Assembly: GCF_001005295.1 (NCBI RefSeq)
Contig: NZ_LBMK01000001.1
Coordinates: 1,127,767-1,191,766 of the forward strand
Source of the DNA: Streptomyces yangpuensis
GTDB taxonomy: Bacteria > Actinomycetota > Actinomycetes > Streptomycetales > Streptomycetaceae
Direction: 5' to 3'
DNA length: 64,000 bases
Made by a program: the position numbers and the translations under genes. Shown piece after piece: positions 43,453-52,324 of the stretch. The notes under the pieces are model-generated. The model was not told where the DNA came from. It ran no database searches and saw nothing but the letters and a program-made list of their open reading frames with translations. The first letter of the stretch is position 1. Each line of letters starts with the position of its first letter.

Positions 43453-44652
43453 TCAGGCCAGGTCGGCGGCCTCGACCTCCTCGCGGGTGATCCCCAGCAG
43501 GTACAGCACCGCGTCCAGGAACGGCACGTTCACCGCCGTGTGCGCCGCCTCGCGGACCACCGGCTTGGCGTTGAAGGCCACGCCCAGCCCGGCCGCGTTC
43601 AGCATGTCCAGGTCGTTGGCGCCGTCACCGATGGCAACCGTCTGGGCCAGCGGCACCCCGGCCTCGGTGGCGAAGCGGCGCAGCAGCCGGGCCTTGCCCG
43701 CCCGGTCCACGATCTCCCCGGTGACCCTGCCCGTCAGCTTCCCGTCGACGATCTCCAGGGTGTTGGCGGAGGCGAAGTCCAGCCCCAGCCGCTCCCGCAG
43801 GTCGTCCGTCACCTGGGTGAAGCCCCCGGAGACCACGCCCACCTGGTAGCCGAGCCGCTTGAGCGTACGGATCAGGGTCCGTGCCCCCGGCGTCAGCTGC
43901 ACCTCGGCACGGACCTTGTCGACGACGGACGCGTCCAGGCCCGCCAGCAGCGCCACCCGGGCGTGCAGCGACTGCTCGAAGTCCAGTTCGCCGCGCATGG
44001 CCCGCTCGGTGACCTCGGCGACCTCGGCCTCGCACCCGGCGTGCGCGGCGAAGAGCTCGATGACCTCGTCCTGGATGAGGGTCGAGTCCACGTCCATGAC
44101 GACCAGGCGCTGCGCCCGGCGGTGCAGGCCGGCCGAGACCACGGCGATGTCCACGCCGATGTGCGCGGCGGCCGTGGCCAGCGCGGTGCGCAGCGGCTCG
44201 GTCTCCACGCCGGAGACGGCGAACTCCACCGCGGTCACCGGGTACTTGGCGAGCCGGAAGATACGGTCGATGTTGCCGCCGGCCCCGGTGATCTCCGCGG
44301 CGATGGCGGCCGTGGACTCGGCGGTGAGCGGATGCCCGAGCACGGTGACATGGGACCGGCCGCTGCCGCGCGGCCTGTTGTCACCGGTGCCGGAGAGGAT
44401 CTCGGCCTGCAGCTTGAGCGACTCGGCCCAGCTGTGGACGGTGGCCCGCAGGTCGCCCTCGCTGCCGCCCACGGGCTTGGTGACGAGGGCGCACAGGACG
44501 ATGCGGCCACGGGTGACGACCTGCTCGATGTCGACGACGTCGACGGAGTAGGCGGCGAGGGTGTCGAACAGCCCGGCGGTGATCCCGGGACGGTCCTTGC
44601 CGAAGATCTTGACGAGGAGGGTGGGGACGTCGGAGGTCTGCGATGCGCTCAT
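43453..44652 (-). CDS. serB: Phosphoserine phosphatase with N-terminal ACT domains
   Basis: This HAD-family enzyme dephosphorylates L-phosphoserine in the last step of serine synthesis. It has 399 residues from ATG 44652. Residues 1-170 contain two ACT-type regulatory domains (LLVKIFGKDRPGITAGLFDTL; VTVLGHPLTAESTAAIAAEI). The phosphatase domain begins with DVDSTLIQDE (nucleophile Asp187), then VVSGGFTQVTDDL and GDGANDLDMLNAAGLGVAF. Amino-acid feedback through the ACT domains is likely, as in mycobacterial SerB2. It is transcribed alone. Confidence 0.96.
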   Translation of the reverse strand: MSASQTSDVPTLLVKIFGKDRPGITAGLFDTLAAYSVDVVDIEQVVTRGRIVLCALVTKPVGGSEGDLRATVHSWAESLKLQAEILSGTGDNRPRGSGRSHVTVLGHPLTAESTAAIAAEITGAGGNIDRIFRLAKYPVTAVEFAVSGVETEPLRTALATAAAHIGVDIAVVSAGLHRRAQRLVVMDVDSTLIQDEVIELFAAHAGCEAEVAEVTERAMRGELDFEQSLHARVALLAGLDASVVDKVRAEVQLTPGARTLIRTLKRLGYQVGVVSGGFTQVTDDLRERLGLDFASANTLEIVDGKLTGRVTGEIVDRAGKARLLRRFATEAGVPLAQTVAIGDGANDLDMLNAAGLGVAFNAKPVVREAAHTAVNVPFLDAVLYLLGITREEVEAADLA

Positions 44653-44732
44653 GGTGCCCTCACCGTATCTTCCCGGCTCCCGGGACAGGACCCCCGTCCC
44701 ATTTCCTGAACGTGCCGCGCCGCGCCCGGCCG

Positions 44733-46355
44733 TCACCGCGGCGGGGGCGGCGGACCCGGTGGTTCCGGTGGAGCCGGCGGGGGCGCTGGGGGCGGCGGGG
44801 GCGGCGGGGCGCCCGGCGGGGGCGGCGGAGTGAAGGGCGGCCGCTGCGGGGGCCGGGTGCGCCGCGGCGGATGCGGCGGGATGCCGGTGACCGTCACGTC
44901 CCAGGAGACGTCCGGGTCCAGGTACGCAAGCGCCCACCCGGGCGGCCCTCCCGGCCGGCCCGGCCCGTCCCGGCCGTCCCGACCGGCGCCGTACGGGGCT
45001 GTGGGCGGGCCGGGATCCACCGGGGCCGGCCAGCCGGTAGCGCCCGCGGCCGGCGGCCAGGGCGGCCGGCCGGCCGGATCCGGAGCCGGGACGGCCGCCG
45101 GACGGCGCCGGCCCGCCAGCACCGCACCCGCCGCACCGGCCACCGCACCCCACGCCGAGCCCAGCAGCAGCGCGTACGGGACGTCCCCCCGCAGCTCCAC
45201 CCCGGCGTCCAGCATGTCCACGCCCAGCACCGCCAGCGAGGCGTCGGCCGACAGCCGCGTCAGCCGCACCAGCACCGCCAGGGCCACCCCGGTGGCCGCC
45301 CCCAGCCGCACCGCACACCCCACCACGCCCCGCCCGGGAGTCCGTACGGCCGCCAGCACGCCCGCGGCGAGCAGCAGCAGCGACGCGCCCAGCACCAGCA
45401 GCCAGACCCGCCCGTCGTACTCCGCGAGCCGGGCCACCGTCACCGGCTCCCGCACGGAGCCCGACAGCAGGTCGTCCAGCGGATCGGGCAGCAGCCGCGC
45501 CGGCTCGCCCGAGGCCCCGCCGCGCAGCGGCACGAACAGGCCCAGCAGCACCCCCAGCCAGCTGCCGTTCGGCGCGCCCAGCAACGCGGCGCCCATCACC
45601 CGCCCGGGGTGTTCGTCGTCCGCCGCCGCCCACACTGCTGAGGCCAGCCCCGCCGCCACCGCGACCAGCAGCGCCGTCACCACCGCCGAGGCCGCGGGCC
45701 GCACCCGGGCGAGCGCGGCGGGCCCGCGCCGCGAGACCAGCAACGCCACCGCGAGCACGGCGAGCGCCCACACGCCCGCGCCCAGCAGGGTCGGCCCGGG
45801 CACCACGGAGAAACCCACCCGGGTCCGCGCCTCGATCAGGTCCCCGACGCGGTCCGGGAGAAGCCCTCCGACGTCCCCGATCCCCGGCACCTCGACCTTC
45901 ACCGGGACGCGGGTGCCCGGCAGGCTCGCGCCGTCGAGGGTGACCACGTCGTGCCCGGCCCACGCCAGCCCGCCCGCCGTCGCGACGAGCAGCGTCGTGA
46001 ACGCCACGACCCGGGCGGCCGTCTCGCCCGGCCCCGCGCCGGCCCGCAGCGAGCGCAGGAACACCCCCGCCAGCACCAGGGCACCGGCGAGCGACACCCC
46101 CAAGGGCATGACGTCCAGCGAGGTTTCGGCCCCCGCCCCGGCAACTCCGAAGACCGAGACGTCACCCGAGGGGTCCACGGTTCCACCGACCGCGAGGACC
46201 ACCACGGCCGCGGTCATCGGCACGGGCGAGCCCCCTGCGGCGTCGGCGCCCAACAGGTGCAGCCCCAGGCCGGCCACGCCCGCCATCACGATCAGGGACC
46301 AGCCCACGGCGGCCACGGCGGACAGGAACACGTCTCCCCAACGGATGCGGCGCAC
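44733..46355 (-). CDS. Streptophobe family multi-pass membrane protein
   Basis: This 540-residue protein has about ten hydrophobic helices and then a C-terminal cytoplasmic tail of more than 100 residues that is extremely rich in proline, with runs of PPPPP. The layout matches the Streptomyces family called streptophobe, whose function is unknown. The GTG at 46355 is chosen because a GGGGGG ribosome site lies upstream and the residues VRRIRWGDVFLSAVAAVGW begin the first helix; the longer open frame has no support. It is divergent from the FHA-ABC transporter gene. The proline tail could bind SH3-like or WW-like partners; this is speculation. Confidence 0.82.
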   Translation of the reverse strand: MRRIRWGDVFLSAVAAVGWSLIVMAGVAGLGLHLLGADAAGGSPVPMTAAVVVLAVGGTVDPSGDVSVFGVAGAGAETSLDVMPLGVSLAGALVLAGVFLRSLRAGAGPGETAARVVAFTTLLVATAGGLAWAGHDVVTLDGASLPGTRVPVKVEVPGIGDVGGLLPDRVGDLIEARTRVGFSVVPGPTLLGAGVWALAVLAVALLVSRRGPAALARVRPAASAVVTALLVAVAAGLASAVWAAADDEHPGRVMGAALLGAPNGSWLGVLLGLFVPLRGGASGEPARLLPDPLDDLLSGSVREPVTVARLAEYDGRVWLLVLGASLLLLAAGVLAAVRTPGRGVVGCAVRLGAATGVALAVLVRLTRLSADASLAVLGVDMLDAGVELRGDVPYALLLGSAWGAVAGAAGAVLAGRRRPAAVPAPDPAGRPPWPPAAGATGWPAPVDPGPPTAPYGAGRDGRDGPGRPGGPPGWALAYLDPDVSWDVTVTGIPPHPPRRTRPPQRPPFTPPPPPGAPPPPPPPAPPPAPPEPPGPPPPPR

Positions 46356-46587
46356 GCGGCGACCCCCCGATGCATGCCGAGCGGTATGCGACGGAACTCC
46401 CGGGCGAGAAGTCCCGTATCTCACTCTCCGGGTGACTTTCGACCCCGTCAACGGGCAGACGTAGACGCCCGGGCAAGGCCCGGATTCCACATACGGCTGC
46501 AGGCCTGAAATAGTTCCCCCGGATGTTCGCCATCCCTAGACTCCCTGACGTCATGGGGGATTCTCGGGGGACTTAAGTGGGGCTGGA

Positions 46588-49122
46588 GTGCCGGAACTCG
46601 TACTGGAATTGAATGGCAGGACCTGGACGCTCGATCCGTCCAGGTCGTACTCGCTGGGGCGCGACCCCCAGGGAGACGTGGTGATCGACGATGCCCGGGT
46701 GTCGTGGCGGCACGCCACCATCGCCTGGAACGGCCAGGGTTGGGGGCTCGAGGACCACGGCAGCACCAACGGCACCTACGTGCAGGGGGCCAGGGTCCAG
46801 CAGACCGCGCTGGTGCCCGGTACGCCGGTCCACCTGGGCAACGCCACCGACGGACCGCGGCTGAATCTGAGCGCCGCCGCCGCGCCGCAGCCCGCCGTGG
46901 CACAGCACGCGCAGCAGGCGCAGCAGACTCCGGCCCAGGCGTACGCCCAGCCGCAGGCCGCGGCCTACCAGGCCCCGCAGCAGCCCCAGCAGGCCTGGAA
47001 CCAGCAGCAGCACCAGCCGCAGCAGCCGCAGGCCCACCTCCCGCACCAGCAGGGCGGCGGCGCCGTGCCCCGCCAGGCGCAGGCCGGAGCACCGGGCTAC
47101 GCCGGCGACCGCAGCCCGACGACCTTCCACCAGCTCTCGCTGGGCCACGTCATGCGGATCGGCCGTGCGCTGGAGAACGAGCTGGTGGTCTCCGACCTCC
47201 AGGTCTCCCGCCACCACGCCGAGTTCCACTCGATGCCCGGCGGCCGCTTCGAGATCCGCGACCTCGGCAGCCACAACGGCACCTACGTCAACGGTCAGCC
47301 GCTGCCCAAGTCCGGGACCCAGCTCCTCGGCCCGAACGACATCGTGGGCGTCGGCCACTCGACGTTCCGCATCGTCGGGGACCGGCTGGAGGAGTTCGTC
47401 GACACCGGCGAGGTCTCCTTCTCGGCCCGCCACCTCACCGTCACGGTCGACGGCGGCAAGCAGATCCTCAAGGACGTCACCTTCGGCGTCCCGGAGAAGT
47501 CACTGATCGGCGTCATCGGCCCGTCCGGCTCCGGCAAGTCCACCCTGCTCAAGGCGCTGACCGGCTACCGGCCCGCCGACCAGGGCGACGTCCTGTACGA
47601 CAACCGCAACCTGTACAAGCAGTTCGCGGAGCTCCGCCAGCGCATCGGCCTGGTCCCGCAGGACGACATCCTGCACAAGGAGCTGAGGGTCAGCACCGCG
47701 CTCAAGTACGCGGCCAAGCTCCGCTTCCCCGGCGACACCGCCGAGGCCGAGCGCGCCGCCCGCATCGACGAGGTGCTGCGCGAGCTCAAGCTCGACATCC
47801 ACAAGGACAAGAAGATCACCGCGCTCTCCGGTGGCCAGCGCAAGCGCGTCTCCGTCGCCCTGGAGCTGCTCACCAAGCCCTCGCTGATCTTCCTGGACGA
47901 GCCGACCTCCGGCCTCGACCCGGGCATGGACCGCGACGTCATGCAGCTGCTGCGCGGCCTGGCCGACGACGGCCGCACGGTCCTCGTCGTCACCCACTCC
48001 GTCGCCGAGCTGTCGCTCTGCGACAAGCTGCTGGTCATGGCCCCGGGCGGGTCCGTCGCCTACTTCGGCCCGCCGGACGAGGCACTGAACTTCTTCGGCT
48101 ACGGCACGTGGGCGGACGTCTTCTCGGCGTTCGAGAACTACCGCGACTACGACTGGGCCGGCCGCTGGAAGGGTTCGCAGCACTACCAGCTCTACGCCGC
48201 CGAGCTCGACGCGGTCGCCCCGCAGCCGGTCGTCATGCCGTCGGCCCAGCAGATGCGCCCGACCAAGCCGCAGGGCTGGGGCTCGCAGCTGTGGACGCTG
48301 ATCCGCCGCTACGTCTCGGTGATCGCGTCGGACAAGGGCTTCATGGGCCTGATGCTGATCCTGCCGGCCGTCCTGGGCGTGGTCTCCACGGTCATCCCCG
48401 CGACCTTCGGCCTGGCGCCGCCGACCCCGCCGTCGCGCTTCAACGGCGACGCGGGCACGATCATGCTGATCCTCGCGGTCGGCATGTGCTTCTCCGGCGC
48501 AGCCAACTCGGTCCGAGAGCTGATCAAGGAACGCGTCATCTACGAGCGCGAGCGCGCGACCGGCCTGTCCCGGTCGGCGTACCTCATGTCGAAGGTGATC
48601 GTCCTCGGCTTCATCACGGCCCTCCAGGGCGTGATCATCTGCGCGATCGGCTTCACCCCGCGCGACCTGCCCCTCGATGGCCTGCTGATGCCGCCGGCGG
48701 TCGAGCTGTGCCTGTCGGTCATCGCGCTCGGCTTCACCTCGATGATGTTCGGCCTGGTGATCTCCTCGCTGGTGAAGACCGCCGAGAAGACCATGCCGCT
48801 GCTGGTCATGTTCGCGATCGTCCAGGTCGTCTTCACCGGCATCCTCTTCCAGGTCTACGACTCCCCGGGCCTGGAGCAGTTCGCCTGGCTGATGCCGTCC
48901 CGCTGGGCCATCGCCGCCGCCGGCGCCACCCTGGACCTCGGCAGGCTCATGCCGCCGTGGGACCAGGACAACCCGACCAACACCGACCCGCTCTGGGACG
49001 CCACGGTCGGCCAGTGGAGCCTGAACATCATCGTCCTGCTGGCCCTCGGCATCGCCTGCGGGTTCCTGGTGCAGCGCCTGCTGCGCCGCCACGAGCCCGA
49101 GGTCATGCGCGCGGGCAAGTAA
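46588..49122 (+). CDS. ABC transporter with two FHA domains (ABC-2 type fused permease)
   Basis: This 844-residue protein combines a first FHA domain (residues about 1-95, SYSLGRDPQGDVVI, GSTNGTYV), a Gln/Ala/Pro-rich linker (about 96-170), a second FHA domain (about 172-265, MRIGRALENELVV, SRHHAEF, SHNGTYVNG), an ABC ATPase (Walker A GPSGSGKST near residue 311, LSGGQ, LIFLDEPTSGLD) and an ABC-2 permease of six helices. FHA domains bind phosphothreonine, so activity is likely controlled by Ser/Thr kinases, as for Rv1747 of Mycobacterium tuberculosis, which has the same order. It is probably an exporter of a lipid or cell-wall component. GTG start; strong terminator at 49132. Confidence 0.93.
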   Translation: MPELVLELNGRTWTLDPSRSYSLGRDPQGDVVIDDARVSWRHATIAWNGQGWGLEDHGSTNGTYVQGARVQQTALVPGTPVHLGNATDGPRLNLSAAAAPQPAVAQHAQQAQQTPAQAYAQPQAAAYQAPQQPQQAWNQQQHQPQQPQAHLPHQQGGGAVPRQAQAGAPGYAGDRSPTTFHQLSLGHVMRIGRALENELVVSDLQVSRHHAEFHSMPGGRFEIRDLGSHNGTYVNGQPLPKSGTQLLGPNDIVGVGHSTFRIVGDRLEEFVDTGEVSFSARHLTVTVDGGKQILKDVTFGVPEKSLIGVIGPSGSGKSTLLKALTGYRPADQGDVLYDNRNLYKQFAELRQRIGLVPQDDILHKELRVSTALKYAAKLRFPGDTAEAERAARIDEVLRELKLDIHKDKKITALSGGQRKRVSVALELLTKPSLIFLDEPTSGLDPGMDRDVMQLLRGLADDGRTVLVVTHSVAELSLCDKLLVMAPGGSVAYFGPPDEALNFFGYGTWADVFSAFENYRDYDWAGRWKGSQHYQLYAAELDAVAPQPVVMPSAQQMRPTKPQGWGSQLWTLIRRYVSVIASDKGFMGLMLILPAVLGVVSTVIPATFGLAPPTPPSRFNGDAGTIMLILAVGMCFSGAANSVRELIKERVIYERERATGLSRSAYLMSKVIVLGFITALQGVIICAIGFTPRDLPLDGLLMPPAVELCLSVIALGFTSMMFGLVISSLVKTAEKTMPLLVMFAIVQVVFTGILFQVYDSPGLEQFAWLMPSRWAIAAAGATLDLGRLMPPWDQDNPTNTDPLWDATVGQWSLNIIVLLALGIACGFLVQRLLRRHEPEVMRAGK

Positions 49123-49131
49123 GCGCCGAAA

Positions 49132-49179
49132 GCCGAAGGGCGGCACCCGGGATCTGGGATCCGGGTGCCGCCCTTCGGC
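49132..49179. terminator. Terminator after the FHA-ABC gene
   Basis: A perfect 19-bp stem (GCCGAAGGGCGGCACCCGG with its complement) encloses an inner GATC/GATC pairing. It lies between convergent genes, 10 bases after the ABC stop. Confidence 0.9.
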
Positions 49180-49212
49180 GCGTTTCGAGGTGGGGCGAGG
49201 ACCGCCGAAGGC

Positions 49213-49902
49213 CTAGTAGGCGCTGTTGACGTTGTCCATCGAGCCGTACCGGTCGGCCGCGTAGTTGCAGGCGGCGACGATGTTGGCGACCGGGTCGTAC
49301 TGGTCGAACTTGGTGCCCTTGACGTGGTACGCCTTGAAGGTCGGGAGGATGACCTGGAGCAGACCCTTGCTGGGGATGCCGTTCTGGGCGTTGATGTCCC
49401 AGTTGTTGATCGCCATCGGGTTGCCGCTGGACTCACGCATGATGTTGCGGTGAATACCGGCGTAGGTGCCCGGAATGCCCTCCTTCTTCATGATGAAGAG
49501 GGCTTCCTTGATCCAGCCGTCGAGGTTGTTCGCGAAGACGGGGGTGCGGGCGGCGGAGCGGCTGGCTGCGGCCTTCTGCTCGCGGGCCTTCTTCGCGGCG
49601 GCCTCGGCCTTGGCCTTGGCGTCGGCGTCGGCCTTGGCCTTCGCGGCCACGGCGGCGGCCTTGGCGTTCGCGTCGGCGATGACGTGCTGCGTGGAGAGGT
49701 GGCCGTACAGGGCCTTCGTCTGCGTGCCGTTCACGGCCTGGGTCCAGGCGACGGGGGCGGCGGAGATGGTCTCGGCCTCGGCCACGTCGGCCGGTACGAG
49801 GGAGAAGGCGACGGCGGCGGCGCTCAGCGTGGCGACACCGGCGATGGACAGCTTGTGTGCCTTCGTCAGACGACTGTGACCGGGAGTGCGGGAAGCAGAC
49901 AT
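49213..49902 (-). CDS. Secreted transglycosylase SLT-domain protein
   Basis: This 229-residue exported protein has a signal peptide (KLSIAGVATLSAAAVAFSLVPADVAEAE, cut after AEA near residue 52), a central Ala/Lys-rich coiled-coil-like segment (AAKAKADADAKAKAEAAAKK) and a C-terminal lytic-transglycosylase-like domain from about residue 150. The catalytic Glu is in NIMRESSGNPMAINNWD and the lower pocket is GLLQVILPTFKAYHVKG. Such proteins cleave peptidoglycan in growth or spore germination. The ATG at 49902 lies behind AGAGGTTG; about 300 bases of structured leader precede it. Confidence 0.9.
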   Translation of the reverse strand: MSASRTPGHSRLTKAHKLSIAGVATLSAAAVAFSLVPADVAEAETISAAPVAWTQAVNGTQTKALYGHLSTQHVIADANAKAAAVAAKAKADADAKAKAEAAAKKAREQKAAASRSAARTPVFANNLDGWIKEALFIMKKEGIPGTYAGIHRNIMRESSGNPMAINNWDINAQNGIPSKGLLQVILPTFKAYHVKGTKFDQYDPVANIVAACNYAADRYGSMDNVNSAY

Positions 49903-50210
49903 GGCGGGGCAACCTCTTCGAATAGCGGGGGCCGCAGGAAGGCGCCGAGCGGATCCGGGATCCGCGGCGCCTGGCGACGGGAGCAATTCTTAGCGGCGGC
50001 AAAATCCTGTGGCAAAGGTGTGACGTACGATCCTGCTTAGTGGATCAGGGGCGGGCGCCGAGGGTCGATTTCCGGCCTCGGCGCTACGCCCGTCCGCCCT
50101 GACAGGGCATGGTTTGTTCCACTAGGGAGCTTCGTAAGTGATGTGGGTCCTATGCCGGGGCTCACATCGCCCTTACGTCGTTCTCACCATGCGTTGCTTA
50201 AGCAATTCAT
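49903..50210. other. Long structured leader region upstream of the SLT gene
   Basis: Roughly 300 bases between queA and the SLT gene (both minus strand) contain two strong hairpins: 49941-49971 (GGCGCCG arms around GGATCC repeats) and 50051-50092 (CGCCGAGG arms). A 12-bp palindrome TTGCTTAAGCAA lies at 50194-50205. I looked for the c-di-AMP (ydaO) riboswitch core because cell-wall lytic genes of Streptomyces often carry it, but its conserved segments are not there. An AT-richer part near 50100-50200 may contain the promoter. Confidence 0.55.
50194..50205. promoter_or_regulatory. Palindrome TTGCTTAAGCAA
   Basis: A perfect 12-bp AT-rich palindrome lies 6 bases after the queA stop in minus-strand orientation, at the upstream end of the SLT leader. 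It could be an operator or part of a terminator. AT-rich palindromes are rare in this sequence. Confidence 0.4.
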
Positions 50211-51401
50211 TCAGTGACGGTTGTCATCCCTGAGGAGGAGATGGACGTCGCCGAACTCGTGCCAGAGGCAGTGCCGGGCCAGCGCCTGCGCATACCCCAG
50301 CCGTACGGCGGCACGCCCCGCCACCGCCTCCAGCATCAGCAGGTGGGAGGCCCCGGGCTCGTGCAGCCCGGTCAGCAGGCCGTCCACCACCCGCACCCCG
50401 CGCTCCGGCGTCACCACCAGATCGGTCCAGCCGCCCGCCGCGCGCACCACCCCCCGCGGGTCCGCCGCGGACTCCAGCGCCCGCACCGCGGTGGTCCCCA
50501 CCGCGATCACCCGCCCGCCCCCGGCCCTCGCCGCGTTCACCAGCGCCGCCGTCGTGGCCGGCACCGAGTACCGCTCCGGGTACGGCGGCTCGTGCGCCTC
50601 CTGTGAGGCCACCCCCGTGTGCAGGGTCAGCGGCGCGAACTGCACCCCCCGGCTCACCAGCCGCGCCACCAGTTCCGCTGTGAAGGGCCGGCCCGCGCTC
50701 GGCATCTCCGCCGAGCCCGACCCGTCGGGCTCGGGCACCGCGAACACCGTCTGGTACACCGGCAGCGGCTGCTCCCGCTCGGTGTAGGCGTACCGGATCG
50801 GCCGCCCGTGCTCCCGCAGCAGCTCCGGAACCCCGTACGGGACGGGGGAGGGCCGGGCGGTGGAGGGGCGTACGGGGGAGGGTCGCGCCCACCAGAGCCG
50901 GTCCGCACCCGCGGCCAGGGGCTCCTCCAGGACCAGGCGGCGGCCGCCCGGCAGCTCCACCACCGCACCGGCCGGCCCGCCCGGCCGCGGCCGGGTCGTC
51001 CCGCCGCCCGCCGGGGCGCGCAGCTCCACCGCCCAGCGGCCGTCGTCCCCCCGGGTCGAGAAGTGCACCACCAGGGCCTCGCCGCCCAGCCGGGCGTCCA
51101 CGGCGGCCGCGAGGGTGGCCGAGGTGTTCACCACCAGTACGTCGCCGGCCCGCAGCAGGTGCGGCAGCTCCCGGAAGGCGTGCAGCGACACCCGGGTGCC
51201 GCCCCGGGACAGCAGCAGCCGTACCGCGTCCCGCCCCAGCCCCGGACCCCGCTGCTCGGCCGGAACCCGAGCCAGCAGCTCGCGAGGTATGTCCCTTATA
51301 TGCAGTCCTGTCGTCGGCTCCTCGTGCACCACCGCCGCCCGGCCCCCCATCCCGGCCCGGGCCCCGCCCACCCCGCCGCCGCGCGCACCGGTCCCGCTCA
51401 T
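50211..51401 (-). CDS. queA: S-adenosylmethionine:tRNA ribosyltransferase-isomerase (QueA) homologue
   Basis: QueA transfers the ribosyl group of SAM to preQ1-modified tRNA in queuosine synthesis. The predicted protein has 396 residues from ATG 51401, which overlaps the upstream SDR stop (ATGA). Family features are DVLVVNTSATLAA near residue 88, LTLHTGVAS and RVIAVGTTAVRALES near 310, then GLHEPGASHLLMLEA. An insertion of Pro/Ser/Arg repeats near residue 195 (RPSPVRPSTARPSPVP) and a Gly-rich N-terminus depart from the E. coli protein. No tgt or queC-F gene is in the window, and Streptomyces is not known to me to make queuosine, so the true role is open. Confidence 0.85.
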   Translation of the reverse strand: MSGTGARGGGVGGARAGMGGRAAVVHEEPTTGLHIRDIPRELLARVPAEQRGPGLGRDAVRLLLSRGGTRVSLHAFRELPHLLRAGDVLVVNTSATLAAAVDARLGGEALVVHFSTRGDDGRWAVELRAPAGGGTTRPRPGGPAGAVVELPGGRRLVLEEPLAAGADRLWWARPSPVRPSTARPSPVPYGVPELLREHGRPIRYAYTEREQPLPVYQTVFAVPEPDGSGSAEMPSAGRPFTAELVARLVSRGVQFAPLTLHTGVASQEAHEPPYPERYSVPATTAALVNAARAGGGRVIAVGTTAVRALESAADPRGVVRAAGGWTDLVVTPERGVRVVDGLLTGLHEPGASHLLMLEAVAGRAAVRLGYAQALARHCLWHEFGDVHLLLRDDNRH

Positions 51402-52144
51402 CGACGGATCCCGCCGCCCGCCGAGGACCCGGCCGGTGCCTCGGCCGAAGCTGTGGCCAGCCCCTCCGCCGTGTACCGCCCGCTCGGCAGCCACCGCTCC
51501 AGCAGCCGCAGCAGCACCGGCGCCACCTCCTCCGGCACCGGCAGCCCCGCCAGGTCCTCACCCGGCTCGGCCGCCGCCATCATCCGCGTCCGCATCGACC
51601 CCGGATCCGCCCACCACACCCGCAGCTCCGGCTCCTCCACCGCCAGCACGGCCGACATCAGGTCCGCCGCCGCCTTGGTCGCCCCGTACGCACCCCACGT
51701 GGCGTACGGAACCACCGCGGCGTCCGAGCTGATGTTCAGCACCGCCCCCGCCGCCGAGGCCCGCAGCAGCGGCAGCCCCTCCTGGACCAGACCCAGCGGC
51801 CCCAGCACATTGACCTCGAACGCCTCGCGCAGCCCGGCCTGTGGCTGGGCCGCCAGCGGCACCAGCGGCTCGGCCCCCAGCACCCCCGCGTTGTTCACCA
51901 GCAGGTCCAGCCCGCCCAGCCCGCGCGCGGCCGCCACCAGCGCCGCCCGGTGATCCGGCGAGGACACGTCCCCGGCCACCGCCACCACGCGCACCCCCGC
52001 GGCCCGCGCCGGCCCGGCCGCGACCTCCTCCAGCGCCGCAGCCCCCCGCGCGCTCAGCACCAGGTCCCAGCCCCGCCCCGCCAGCTCCCCGGCCAGTGCC
52101 CGGCCGAGCCCACGGGAAGCCCCCGTCACGATCGCCACCGACAT
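51398..52144 (-). CDS. SDR family oxidoreductase
   Basis: This classical SDR of 248 residues has TGASRGLG at residues 7-14, NNAG near 86, the catalytic serine in NISSDAAV and YGATKAA (YxxxK), all intact. The Arg in LVLSARGAAAL after beta-2 suggests NADPH. The C-terminal 30 residues are Ala/Gly-rich without clear structure. Its stop overlaps the queA start, so the two are translationally coupled; whether they share a pathway is unclear. Divergent from the sensor kinase gene. Confidence 0.9.
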   Translation of the reverse strand: MSVAIVTGASRGLGRALAGELAGRGWDLVLSARGAAALEEVAAGPARAAGVRVVAVAGDVSSPDHRAALVAAARGLGGLDLLVNNAGVLGAEPLVPLAAQPQAGLREAFEVNVLGPLGLVQEGLPLLRASAAGAVLNISSDAAVVPYATWGAYGATKAAADLMSAVLAVEEPELRVWWADPGSMRTRMMAAAEPGEDLAGLPVPEEVAPVLLRLLERWLPSGRYTAEGLATASAEAPAGSSAGGGIRR

Positions 52145-52324
52145 GACAGCACCTCTCGCCTTCGTTCCGATCAGCAGATGCCCTCAACCTAGGAACGGCC
52201 GGGCCCCCACCGCCTCGGCCGCCGGCCCCACCCGTACAGGTCCCTTCGACCTACGCCCTGCGGGGTGCCCCGGGTCCCTCCACCGCCCGATCCCGCAGGT
52301 CACGGCCGCCGGTACGGTGAGGCC

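Noticed and set aside
49903..50210. c-di-AMP (ydaO) riboswitch upstream of the transglycosylase gene
   Set aside because: The conserved segments of the aptamer could not be found on the minus strand; only unrelated hairpins are present.
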